NCBI RefSeq assembly: GCF_900199725.1
Contig: NZ_LT904904.1
Span: 609,809 to 673,808 of the forward strand
Source: Cytobacillus massiliigabonensis
Lineage (GTDB): Bacteria; Bacillota; Bacilli; Bacillales; Cytobacillaceae
Reading direction: 5' to 3'
Length of the DNA stretch: 64,000 bases
Positions 7,997-16,055 of the stretch are shown one piece after another; position 1 is the first letter of the stretch; the number at the start of each line of letters is the position of its first letter. The translations under genes and the position numbers were made by a program. The notes beneath the pieces were generated by a model. It ran no database searches, was not told the DNA's origin, and worked only from the letters and a program-made list of their open reading frames with translations.

Positions 7997-8911
7997 ATGA
8001 AACTAGACCGTCTTTTAACAATGACGATGATTTTAATAAACCGGAAAAAGGTGACAGCTCAGGAGTTTGCTGAGCTTTTTGGTGTTTCTGTAAGAACCAT
8101 CTATCGGGATGTGGACACGCTCAGTCAGGCGGGGATTCCTGTTGTAAGCTTTCAAGGAGTAAATGGAGGAATTAGTTTAATTGAGGGATATCGTATGGAT
8201 AAGCAGGTGCTTACAGAAGGGGAGCTAGCATCCATTTCGATGGCGTTAAAAAGTGTGCTTACCTCTTACCAGGATCCTCATGCAGAGGCCGTACTTGAAA
8301 AAATTACAGGGATTGCTGAAGGAGCGGTCAAAAATACCTCAGATTATATTTTCATTGATTATAGTCCGTGGGGAACGAATACATTTTTGAAGGAAAAAAT
8401 GACAGTGATTAAAAAGGCAATTGAATCTTCAGTGTGCATTACTTTTACATACGGGAACGCAGGCGGAAAACAATCCGTTCGGACGATTGAACCCCATACG
8501 CTTGTTGAAAAAGGGAGATCTTGGTATGTCTATGGCTATTGTCAATTAAGAGAAGCCTTTCGCTTGTTTAAGATTGCGAGAATAAAAGAACTTAAAGGCT
8601 GTGCAGAAAAGTTTACCCGCAGAGAAATAGATATATCCGAGCGTCCGTGGGACAAGGAATGGAATGCACCAGAAAATACGGTCCAGTTAAAGCTGGCGTT
8701 TCAGCCTGAACACCGGCTAATGATGGAGGAAATGTTCGGCATCGAAACAATAGAGGACGATTCTTCGATTATAAAAGTTGACACTCCTGAGGATGAGTGG
8801 CTATACGGGTTTATTTTAAGCTTTGGCAATAAGGTAGAGGTGCTGGAGCCTCTACATATAAGGGAAATAATAGCAAGACGCGCAAAAGAAATTTTGGAAA
8901 GTTATCTGTAA
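7997..8911 (+). CDS. YafY-type HTH/WYL transcriptional regulator
   Basis: A 304-residue regulator. It has an N-terminal winged helix (about residues 1-60: MKLDRLLTMTMILINRKKVT, then VSVRTIYRDVDTLSQAGIPV), a central WYL domain (about 140-215, with ITFTYGN, EPHTLVEKGRSWYVYGYC and FRLFKIARI) and a C-terminal WCX extension. AAGGAAG lies upstream of the ATG. WYL domains sense small ligands or nucleic acid. The next gene, encoding a zinc-ribbon effector-binding protein, is a likely target: an inverted repeat lies between them. Confidence 0.85.
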   Translation: MKLDRLLTMTMILINRKKVTAQEFAELFGVSVRTIYRDVDTLSQAGIPVVSFQGVNGGISLIEGYRMDKQVLTEGELASISMALKSVLTSYQDPHAEAVLEKITGIAEGAVKNTSDYIFIDYSPWGTNTFLKEKMTVIKKAIESSVCITFTYGNAGGKQSVRTIEPHTLVEKGRSWYVYGYCQLREAFRLFKIARIKELKGCAEKFTRREIDISERPWDKEWNAPENTVQLKLAFQPEHRLMMEEMFGIETIEDDSSIIKVDTPEDEWLYGFILSFGNKVEVLEPLHIREIIARRAKEILESYL

Positions 8912-8914
8912 ATA

Positions 8915-8930
8915 TGACAAACAGCTGTCA
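8915..8930. promoter_or_regulatory. Inverted repeat TGACA-N6-TGTCA, candidate operator
   Basis: TGACA at 8915-8919 and TGTCA at 8926-8930 form an inverted repeat about 50 bp before the start of the zinc-ribbon gene and directly after the WYL regulator gene. The position suits control by that regulator; this is inference. Confidence 0.35.
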
Positions 8931-8978
8931 AGTTTCCCTTGATATAGTGAGTACAAACAAATGAAAGGTGTGTTTTTG

Positions 8979-9725
8979 ATGAATGCTGTTTTTTGCCAAA
9001 GCTGTGGAATGCCGATGAATGATGAAAAGCAATTTGGTACGGAGATTGATGGAGGAAAAAGCGGAGAGTACTGTGTTTATTGTTATGAAGGGGGCGAATT
9101 CAAGCAGCCAAACATGACAATGGAAGACATGATTGATCTTTGTGTCCCTTTTATGAAAGAGGATGGAAAAAGTGAAGAGGAAGCTCGGACGATTCTGACT
9201 AACTTCCTGCCAACATTAAAAAGATGGAGCGGCAGCAGTAAGATGAATGAACCTGTCATAATGGAAAAAGAGGCGTTTGCCATCATTGGCATGACTGCAA
9301 GAACGACTAATGTCAATGAAATGACTCAAGATGCGAAAATTCCGCAAATGTGGGAGAAGTATTATCAGGAAAAGGTATATGAGCAAATTCCAAATCCTGT
9401 TGGTGCCGTTACATATGGTCTGTATTCTGACTACATAGATGGAGTGGACGGGGAATATAGTATGACAATCGGATTGCAAGGAAGTGCTGATGCATCATTG
9501 CCAGAGGGGCTCGTTGCGAAAACCGTTCCCGCTGCCAAATATGTTGTCTTCACAACTGAAAAAGGACCGATCGCACAAATCGTCGTCAAAGCATGGCAGC
9601 AAATCTGGACATGGTTTGAGCAATCTGATTTTACAAGAGCTTATACAGGTGATTTCGAAGTATATGACGAAAGATGTGCAAACCCACTTGAAGCACAAGT
9701 CGACATTTATATTGCGATAAAATAA
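8979..9725 (+). CDS. Zinc-ribbon plus GyrI/AraC-type effector-binding protein
   Basis: A 248-residue protein. Residues 1-35 carry a four-Cys zinc ribbon (CQSC and CVYC), followed by a helical segment ending in LPTLKRW that belongs to the same putative zinc-ribbon family. From about residue 92 there is a GyrI-like effector-binding domain (AFAIIGMTART, PVGAVTYGLYSDY, AKYVVFTTEKGP). The start at 8979 is preferred over 8961 because AAAGGTG lies 8 bp before it. Such proteins bind small hydrophobic or cationic molecules. It has no DNA-binding domain and probably acts with the WYL regulator gene upstream. Confidence 0.75.
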   Translation: MNAVFCQSCGMPMNDEKQFGTEIDGGKSGEYCVYCYEGGEFKQPNMTMEDMIDLCVPFMKEDGKSEEEARTILTNFLPTLKRWSGSSKMNEPVIMEKEAFAIIGMTARTTNVNEMTQDAKIPQMWEKYYQEKVYEQIPNPVGAVTYGLYSDYIDGVDGEYSMTIGLQGSADASLPEGLVAKTVPAAKYVVFTTEKGPIAQIVVKAWQQIWTWFEQSDFTRAYTGDFEVYDERCANPLEAQVDIYIAIK

Positions 9726-9759
9726 TAATCACAACGGCCACGCGTGGGGCGGACAGAAG

Positions 9760-9850
9760 TGATATATCTGCGAAAAAGTGTAACTTATCTTCGAAATCGG
9801 CAATATATCTACGAAATATCAAAAAATCAAATATATCGATTTTTCGACAA
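9760..9850. repeat. Cluster of degenerate ATATATCTNCGAAA repeats
   Basis: TATATCTGCGAAAAA, TTATCTTCGAAAT, TATATCTACGAAAT and ATATATCGATTTTTCG occur in succession at irregular 19-27 bp spacing between two genes. An open frame runs through them into DinB but the repeat nature makes translation unlikely. Confidence 0.5.
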
Positions 9851-9875
9851 AATCCTAAAAAGGAGTGCATACCGT

Positions 9876-10334
9876 TTGCAAAATGAAAAAGAGCACATTC
9901 TATTGCATTACGAACAATCCATCCAATGGGTGAAGGATCTAGAAAAATTATCGGAGGAGCAATGGCGAATGCCGGTCAAAGAAGGAAAGTGGAGCATTGC
10001 AGAAATCATTGGCCATTTGATTCCGTGGGATGAGTTTATTGTAAATGACAGAATCCCATACTTCTTTAAGGATATCGATTTGCCAAAAAGCGCAGATGCT
10101 CAAGCAATCAATGACCTAGCAGCTTCTGAAAGCAGAGCGCGAACAAAAGAAGAAACGATTGAAAAGTTTGCAGCTGTCAGAAAAACACTCCTATCCGCGT
10201 TAAAGGATATGGATGAAGAACTTTGGTCCAAGGAGCTAGTGATTGGCAAGTCTACCCTTTCGCTGGCAGTCTATTTCCAAGGCATGGCGGAGCATGACAA
10301 TCATCATTTTGAACAAATAAAAAAAGTGATTTAA
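9876..10334 (+). CDS. DinB-family protein
   Basis: A 152-residue four-helix-bundle protein of the DinB/YfiT-like metal-dependent superfamily. Candidate metal ligands are His in the segment GHLIPWDEF (about residue 51) and in the C-terminal HDNHHFEQI. A TTG start at 9876 is chosen: AAAGGAG lies about 10 bp upstream and an in-frame ATG at 9744 would run through the upstream repeat cluster without a ribosome binding site. Family members include thiol-dependent transferases such as bacillithiol transferases; the substrate here is unknown. A strong terminator follows. Confidence 0.75.
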   Translation: MQNEKEHILLHYEQSIQWVKDLEKLSEEQWRMPVKEGKWSIAEIIGHLIPWDEFIVNDRIPYFFKDIDLPKSADAQAINDLAASESRARTKEETIEKFAAVRKTLLSALKDMDEELWSKELVIGKSTLSLAVYFQGMAEHDNHHFEQIKKVI

Positions 10335-10339
10335 TAGAA

Positions 10340-10372
10340 AAGGCTGGAGTCGTGTGCACTCCAGCCTTTTCT
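10340..10372 (+). terminator. Rho-independent terminator
   Basis: AGGCTGGAGT pairs with ACTCCAGCCT around a 7-nt loop, followed by TTTC. Confidence 0.85.
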
Positions 10373-10470
10373 TAATTTTATGAATTACTGTATCTTTTTT
10401 TAGTATAATAATTGAATAGTATTACACGATCTCTGTTTCTCGAATCATACTAAAAGAAGGTGGAATGATA

Positions 10471-11856
10471 ATGAATAGATTGAAAAGCTTCCTATTTTTC
10501 ATGTTTACAGCCATATTAGTATTCTCGCAAGTTTCATTTGTTCATGCTGAAGAGCCGATTGATGAGATACGGGATTTAATTGAAACGTACTATGTTGAGG
10601 ACGTGCCTGCATCGACGCTAAACTTGCCAACCATTCATGAAATGACCAAGCAGCTTGATCCTTATTCTGTTTATATGACTAAACAAGAGTTTGAAAGGTT
10701 TTCGAATACGGTTAATCAGGAGCTTATAGGTATTGGGGTTGTACTGGAGGAAAATGAACAGGGAGTTAAAGTGATACAGACGATTCCACAAGGACCCGCA
10801 GATCAAGCAGGGATCCGTCCTGGAGATATTATTACTCATGTGAATGGGAAAAGCCTATCAGGTGAGTCGATGCAAGCAGCTGTTTCTTATATGAGTGGAG
10901 AGGAAAATACGTTTGTTGATATTACTTTCTTACAGAAAGAAACAGGTAATTTGATAACAAAGAAAATTGAACGAAAAAGAATCTCTCTTCCTAACGTTGA
11001 GGCAGACATGCTTGGCGGGGAAATCGGCTATATTCGCCTTCACAGCTTCTCGATGAATGCAGCCGAACAGCTTCAATCAGCAATCAAGTCATTGAGTGGT
11101 GCGAAGGGATATATCCTGGACCTTAGAGATAATGGAGGCGGCTATGTATCAGCTGCCCAGGAAGTTACAGGGCTTTTTCCAAAAGTTCATTTGTCTTTCC
11201 AATTGCGTGAGAAAGCAGGAAAGGCAGAAGTTTATAAGGCGCTGCCACAACCTACGCAATTCTCTCATCCCATTCATATGCTTGTAAATGAAAATAGTGC
11301 GAGTGCATCTGAGATGGTTTCTGCAGCTGTAAAGGAACAAAATGGTGGAGTGTTATACGGGCAAACAACTTATGGGAAAGGTTCTATGCAGACTTTGTTT
11401 ATCCTAAGTGATCAAAGTGTCCTTAAACTTACTACAGCCAAATTTTTCTCGCCAAAGGGGACAGCGATCAATAAAGTGGGTGTTTCACCGAATATCCAGA
11501 CAAATGTTGGTGAAGAGCTGGCTGTATCCCATCGAGATCATTTATTAAAAAGCTATTATCAATATTCAAAGCTTGCTGCGTTGAATAATGTGCCGACAAC
11601 GAAAACTTTTACTATTAAAATGACAACTGGCATGAATTGGGATGCCCTTTCTACTAAAGATGTGCAGCTTATTCAGCTAGGCGGTCACGAAGTAGAGACC
11701 GAATTAACAATAATAGATGATCGAACACTAAAAGTGACACCAAAAAAATCCTTGCAATCAAATGAGAGATACTTGCTAATCATTCACCCTCATTGGAGCA
11801 GTAAGCAAAATAAATCAATGATTAAAGGATCGTATCTGGAAATTAGTGTGAAATAA
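10471..11856 (+). CDS. S41-family (CtpA-like) exported protease with PDZ domain and C-terminal Ig-like domain
   Basis: A 461-residue exported protease. The signal peptide (about 1-27) ends near FVHAEE. A PDZ domain covers about 85-160 (IGIGVVLEENEQGVK, DQAGIRPGDIITHVNG). The S41 core shows the nucleophile Ser in NSASASEMV and the general base Lys in TTYGKGSMQ. The C-terminal 85 residues look like an SbsA-type Ig-like domain (TFTIKMTTGMNWD, VETELTIIDDRTLKV), a domain often found in surface proteins. The ATG at 10471 is preferred over 10465 for ribosome-binding-site spacing. Role: processing of exported or wall-associated proteins. The linker N-terminal to PDZ is shorter than in CtpA, so the substrate may differ. 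Confidence 0.85.
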   Translation: MNRLKSFLFFMFTAILVFSQVSFVHAEEPIDEIRDLIETYYVEDVPASTLNLPTIHEMTKQLDPYSVYMTKQEFERFSNTVNQELIGIGVVLEENEQGVKVIQTIPQGPADQAGIRPGDIITHVNGKSLSGESMQAAVSYMSGEENTFVDITFLQKETGNLITKKIERKRISLPNVEADMLGGEIGYIRLHSFSMNAAEQLQSAIKSLSGAKGYILDLRDNGGGYVSAAQEVTGLFPKVHLSFQLREKAGKAEVYKALPQPTQFSHPIHMLVNENSASASEMVSAAVKEQNGGVLYGQTTYGKGSMQTLFILSDQSVLKLTTAKFFSPKGTAINKVGVSPNIQTNVGEELAVSHRDHLLKSYYQYSKLAALNNVPTTKTFTIKMTTGMNWDALSTKDVQLIQLGGHEVETELTIIDDRTLKVTPKKSLQSNERYLLIIHPHWSSKQNKSMIKGSYLEISVK

Positions 11857-11862
11857 TCCAAG

Positions 11863-11890
11863 AAAGGACTTGAGCATTCAAGTCCTTTTA
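11863..11890. terminator. Bidirectional rho-independent terminator
   Basis: AAAGGACTTGA and TCAAGTCCTTT flank the loop GCAT, between two convergent genes. Confidence 0.85.
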
Positions 11891-11892
11891 CT

Positions 11893-12480
11893 TTACCTAA
11901 ATGGCAGGCTGATCATATAACCGACATAGAAAAACAGCTCACGGAAGAAGAAAGGAATTTTACTGCCCAATGTTTTATATACGGAGCTTTGCGTTGGTGA
12001 AGAATAAGCTTCCATCCCCGTGTTTTTTGCCATTAAAATAGCCCTTTTCATATGCAATGGATCACTAACAATGGTAAATGTTTGAAAGTCATTTTTTACT
12101 GCAATGTCATAGGCGTATTTTAGGTTTTCCTCAGTGATCGCAGAGTTCGTTTCAATCAAAATATCCTCCGCCCGAACATTATTTTTAATTGCATAATCCC
12201 TCGCAACCTCTGACTCTGCAAATTTTCCACCTTTTCCTTTCCCGCCGGTAAAGATGATTTTATCTACATACCCATTCTCATATAGGGAGATCGCATGATT
12301 TACCCTTTCACGTAAAACTGGAGATGGTTCATCATCCCAAGCCGCTGCACCAAGTACTACAGCCACATCCGTCTTTACTAATTGCACTTTGCCGCTGAAA
12401 GACCAAATACTAACTCCTGAATAGGCTATGAAAATAACTAATACGATGGGGACTAGCTTGAACCAGAACTTTTTAGACAC
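11893..12480 (-). CDS. YdcF/SanA-like DUF218 membrane protein
   Basis: A 195-residue protein with one N-terminal membrane segment (about 5-25) and a DUF218 domain: TDVAVVLGAAAWDDEPSPVL, then FTGGKGKGGKFAES, and VSDPLHMKRAILMAKNTGM. The conserved Asp/Glu/His residues of the family are present. A GTG start at 12480 is chosen because AAAGGA lies 9 bp upstream; an ATG at 12486 is only 3 bp from it. Family members act in cell-envelope processes (for example E. coli ElyC), but the reaction is not established. Confidence 0.75.
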   Translation of the reverse strand: MSKKFWFKLVPIVLVIFIAYSGVSIWSFSGKVQLVKTDVAVVLGAAAWDDEPSPVLRERVNHAISLYENGYVDKIIFTGGKGKGGKFAESEVARDYAIKNNVRAEDILIETNSAITEENLKYAYDIAVKNDFQTFTIVSDPLHMKRAILMAKNTGMEAYSSPTQSSVYKTLGSKIPFFFRELFFYVGYMISLPFR

Positions 12481-12540
12481 TAACATCCATCCTTTTACGA
12501 GCCTTGTAGAATAGCTGCTAAGCAGCCTGCTGTACAATAT

Positions 12541-12909
12541 TTCTCAATCCTTTTAGCAATCCCCTTCAAACCGTTTGAAAAATTAGTTCTACCTCGGATC
12601 ATAGAGGAAATAGATGAAATTTGTCGATTGTTGCAGAGCTGTTAGACATTGAAAGTAGTATTCTTTTTACTAATCGGCAGGAACTAGGAACAGGAATGTA
12701 TCTGAAAAAACAGCTAGGTATATTGTAGTCAATTATTATTTTGAAATATTATTTTCGAATGTGATTACTTTTATAAATAGTATAAAGGTCTATTAAAAAT
12801 AAAAGCCTCTATTGTTGAAAAATAGTATTTTTTGTAAAACTATTTCAATTTACAAAATATTTAAATATATTGATAATAGAGTTAACTTTAAATTAGAGGA
12901 GGAATTGGA
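12541..12909. other. Intergenic region with a possible gene remnant
   Basis: A highly AT-rich stretch. Around 12575-12728 two frames on the + strand together give a protein-like string: FEKLVLPRIIEEIDEIC, then after a one-base shift SIVAELLDIESSILFTN and a final GMYLKKQLGIL before a stop. I do not recognise the family. The remainder (12730-12895) is promoter-like AT-rich DNA ahead of the M28 peptidase gene. Confidence 0.35.
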
Positions 12910-14262
12910 TTGAGTAAAAAAACAGCAGCATTATTTTTAGCAGCAGGTTTAGTTTTATCTAGTGGAACGGCTTCAATGGCGGCCAGTCCCAGCACACAAT
13001 ATGAAGTAGTGATAGAAAATAGTTTTCTGAAGAAAATCAGTGCAGACAATATGTATAAAACGATTGAATTGTTATCTAAAGAACCTAGGGAAGCTGGAAC
13101 AGAAGGAGAGCTTAAAGCGGTCAAATACATAGAGGAAGAATTTAAGAAGCTAGGCTACAAAACAGAAATTCAGCCATTCCCAATTTACGATTTCAAGACA
13201 AATTATGTAAAAGTGAAAATTGGCGATGCTGATCTAGGCGGGACTCCTCATGCATTTAGCGGCAGTGCGAGCGGCAAAGTAACAGCTCCGCTTGTACATG
13301 TTGGAAAGGCAACACCAGAAGAGGTTGGAGATGTAAAAGGGAAGATTGTTTTAGTGGAACGCGGAGATATCTCTTTCATAGAAAAGATTAGCAATGTCCT
13401 TGAAAAAGGGGCAGTAGGCGTCCTGATGTATAACAACGCAGATGAAGGCAACTCGTTCGGACAAGCTGCAGATGGGCAAAACATTCCGGCAGTTGCGATT
13501 ACAAAAGCAGACGGATTGAAGCTGGTTGACCAGCTAAAGGCGAAAGAGATTTCCGTATCATTGGATGTGGATATCGAAAAGATTGAAAAGACTTCCTACA
13601 ATGTCATTGCAACGAAACCGGCGACAGAGAAGAAAAATACAGGACAAATCGTGACAGTTGGTGCACACCATGATTCAGTGCCTGGTGGACCAGGTGCAAA
13701 TGATGATGCATCAGGAGTTTCTGCTGTTCTTGAATTAGCAAGATTGTTTGCGAAGGAAAAGACAGATACAGAAATTCGCTTCCTTACATTTGGCTCGGAG
13801 GAAAGAGGGCTAGTTGGCTCGTCTTATTATGCATCTAAACTTCCAAAAGCAGATGTTGATAAAATGGTTGCACACTTCCAAATGGACATGATCGGCGGTC
13901 GTGATGCTGGGGGAGATAACGAAGCTGGCGGATTAATCATGTACACAATTGATGGCAAGAAAAATCTTGTAACCGACTTAGGGGCGACTTCAAGCTATCA
14001 TATTTTTAATGAGGTTCTTCCTTATGGACAGCTTGGCCGAAGCGACCATCAGCCATTCCATGACCTAGGCATTCCATCTGCTTTATTTATCCACTCACCA
14101 GTCGAGCCTTGGTACCACCAGCCGACAGACACACTGGATAAAATCGACAAGAACAAGCTTCTGCAAGTAGCGAAAATTGTTGGCTCATCCGTCTACCATA
14201 TTACAGATCCGAAGACACCAGGAATTATTAAATACTACTTTGAAGACCGTGCAGTAGATTAA
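12910..14262 (+). CDS. Exported M28-family zinc aminopeptidase with PA domain
   Basis: A 450-residue exported enzyme similar in layout to B. subtilis YwaD. The signal peptide (about 1-25) ends in MAAS. A protease-associated domain occupies about 115-215. The M28 core shows the zinc ligands in GAHHDSVPGG and GANDDASG, the catalytic Glu pair in SEERGLVGSSYY, and later ligands in MDMIGG and RSDHQPFHDLGIP. A TTG start is required: GAGGAGG lies 7 bp upstream and no ATG is nearby. It probably releases N-terminal amino acids from peptides outside the cell. Confidence 0.88.
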   Translation: MSKKTAALFLAAGLVLSSGTASMAASPSTQYEVVIENSFLKKISADNMYKTIELLSKEPREAGTEGELKAVKYIEEEFKKLGYKTEIQPFPIYDFKTNYVKVKIGDADLGGTPHAFSGSASGKVTAPLVHVGKATPEEVGDVKGKIVLVERGDISFIEKISNVLEKGAVGVLMYNNADEGNSFGQAADGQNIPAVAITKADGLKLVDQLKAKEISVSLDVDIEKIEKTSYNVIATKPATEKKNTGQIVTVGAHHDSVPGGPGANDDASGVSAVLELARLFAKEKTDTEIRFLTFGSEERGLVGSSYYASKLPKADVDKMVAHFQMDMIGGRDAGGDNEAGGLIMYTIDGKKNLVTDLGATSSYHIFNEVLPYGQLGRSDHQPFHDLGIPSALFIHSPVEPWYHQPTDTLDKIDKNKLLQVAKIVGSSVYHITDPKTPGIIKYYFEDRAVD

Positions 14263-14286
14263 TAGAGTATCCACGGACAAGATGAA

Positions 14287-14321
14287 AGAGAGTTTCCTTA
14301 TTTAGGAACTCTCTTTTTTTA
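14287..14321 (+). terminator. Rho-independent terminator
   Basis: AGAGAGTTTCC and GGAACTCTCT pair with a one-base bulge, followed by seven T. Confidence 0.85.
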
Positions 14322-14461
14322 TTGCCATAACAAATTTGACAAATCACCCCTTGTGGAAAATAATAGTAAAATACCAAGATAATTCTATTTTCCTAGATAG
14401 GATTATCTGTTTAGTAATTTAATAACTAGATAAATTTTGAAGAAAAGAGGTTTTGCAGGGA

Positions 14462-15829
14462 ATGAAAAAAATGATTAAGGGTGCATTCGCAGCATTATTT
14501 GCGACCATGCTAATGCTAACGTCAATCGTACCTGCTCAAGCGGAAGAACCGAAAACCCCGGATATCAGCGCATGGGCAATAGGTGAGCTATCCGAAGGTG
14601 AGAAATATGGCATTTTCCCAATGGAATGGTACTATGATGGCTTTAGGACAGAAATTTCAAAAGAACGTCTTGATGCCTTATTAGCTAAAACTAAGGATAA
14701 AATAGCAGCATTAGGACTTACTAAGCGAGAAAATTATACTCCTGAGGATGTCAGCCTCGATACATCAAGAGGAAACATTATTAATGAGCTCTATAAAATC
14801 ATCTCTCAATATGAATTGCCTGTAGGAGATTCTGCTGTAGCCTATATGCAGGAACGCAGCATTCTTAGAGGTTCTGCTAAAGGGGTAGAATTAGAAAGAA
14901 ATGCTACTACACAGGATGCAGTAATATTTGCAACTAGATTTGTAAGGGATACGTACGATCAGGTTCAAGCCGGTTCAAAAGGTGTTGCCTGGAAGGTTGA
15001 GAAAAACGGGAATAAAGTCTATTTACTAGGCTCAGTCCATGTAGGCACACCTGATATCTATCCAATGAATAAAAAATTATTAACTGCTTTTTATGAAGCA
15101 GATGCGTTGCTAGTTGAAGCAAACCTTATGGATATGGAAGGTCTTCAATATTTTACAGAAGCTTCTATGCTAAAGGATGGCACAACGATAAAGGATGTTG
15201 TGAGTCAAAAGACTTATGAGAAGCTGCTTAAAGTGATTGAAAAATATGGCGAGCCTGCAGAAGCCTTTGCTCAGTTCAAGCCTTGGACTCTTGCAAGCTA
15301 CTTTGCCAATCTGTCATTAAGTGAATCTAGCGGGATACCGGCTGATATAATGGCAAACTCAGGCATTGATATGTACTTCCTTACAAATGCCCTATTATCT
15401 CAAAAGCCAGTAATCGAGCTTGAGGGAATAAAGGCACAGGCAGATATGTTTGATGGACTATCGCCTGAGGCTCAGGAAGAATATTTAGTTGAAACCCTTG
15501 ATAGCATTCTAGATCCAGATTCAATCGAAGTTAAAGAAGGCGACCTTGTGAAAGAATGGCTTGGCCATTGGAACAAAGGGGATATTAAAGGATTTGCAGA
15601 AAGCTTTAATACTCAGGAACAAGAATCAAATGAATTCAACTCTATGCTTTTCGGTGAAAGAGATAAGAATATGTCTGAGAAAATCGCGAAGCTTTTAGAA
15701 TCGGATGAAAAGGGCACATACTTTGTTGTTGTAGGAGCAGGTCACTTCCTGACACCTCAAAGCATTCTCTTCCACTTAAAAGAAAAGGGATACACAGTAG
15801 AAGAGTTTTATTCAGAGCCTGCTAACTAG
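14462..15829 (+). CDS. Exported TraB/GumN-family protein with N-terminal degenerate SLH-like region
   Basis: A 455-residue exported protein. The signal peptide (1-28) ends in AQAEE. Residues 30-165 look like degenerate S-layer-homology repeats (ISAWAIGELSEGEKYGIF, then NIINELYKIISQYELPVGD, and TTQDAVIFATRFVRDTY). Residues about 175-450 form the TraB/GumN domain with LLGSVHVGTPDIYPM and the closing GAGHFLTPQSIL. TraB-family proteins are proposed metalloproteases related to the erythromycin-esterase/Tiki superfamily. The start at 14462 is preferred to a TTG at 14453 because AAGAGG spacing is better. Attachment to the wall by the SLH-like part is inference. Confidence 0.75.
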   Translation: MKKMIKGAFAALFATMLMLTSIVPAQAEEPKTPDISAWAIGELSEGEKYGIFPMEWYYDGFRTEISKERLDALLAKTKDKIAALGLTKRENYTPEDVSLDTSRGNIINELYKIISQYELPVGDSAVAYMQERSILRGSAKGVELERNATTQDAVIFATRFVRDTYDQVQAGSKGVAWKVEKNGNKVYLLGSVHVGTPDIYPMNKKLLTAFYEADALLVEANLMDMEGLQYFTEASMLKDGTTIKDVVSQKTYEKLLKVIEKYGEPAEAFAQFKPWTLASYFANLSLSESSGIPADIMANSGIDMYFLTNALLSQKPVIELEGIKAQADMFDGLSPEAQEEYLVETLDSILDPDSIEVKEGDLVKEWLGHWNKGDIKGFAESFNTQEQESNEFNSMLFGERDKNMSEKIAKLLESDEKGTYFVVVGAGHFLTPQSILFHLKEKGYTVEEFYSEPAN

Positions 15830-15833
15830 GAAA

Positions 15834-15856
15834 GGGAGGGCAGGTCCTGCGTCCCG
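15834..15856. repeat. GGGACAGG-type palindromic repeat
   Basis: GGGAGGGCAGGTCCTGCGTCCC is a short hairpin resembling the element at 6081-6125; it lies immediately after the TraB/GumN gene. Confidence 0.45.
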
Positions 15857-15903
15857 AAAATGAAAAGTGGATTCAGGTCACTCTAAGAATTTATATCATC
15901 TGG

Positions 15904-15947
15904 AAGGCGCTGCCGTGCAACAACATTGGCAGTGCCTTTGTTTTATT
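15904..15947 (+). terminator. Probable rho-independent terminator
   Basis: AAGGCGCTGCC and GGCAGTGCCTT pair with one mismatch around a 12-nt loop, followed by TGTTTTATT. Confidence 0.65.
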
Positions 15948-15967
15948 AATCAAACGTTTGATTAATA
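15944..15967. promoter_or_regulatory. 24-bp perfect palindrome, TetR-type operator candidate
   Basis: The palindrome is centred on CAAACGTTTG and extends to TATTAAT on each side, 12 bp per half. It lies about 90 bp before the alpha/beta hydrolase-SLH gene. The core and length resemble operators of TetR/AcrR regulators. No such regulator gene occurs in the window. Confidence 0.55.
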
Positions 15968-16055
15968 ACTTTCTTCCTATAATTTTTAAAAAGATGAAAC
16001 ATTCTGGAAACAAGTGCGTAATAGAAAGTATGAATGATAGAAAGGAGTGCAGGTT

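Noticed and set aside
9744..9875. Longer N-terminus for the DinB gene
   Set aside because: It would translate the ATATATCT repeat cluster; the TTG at 9876 with AAAGGAG is better.
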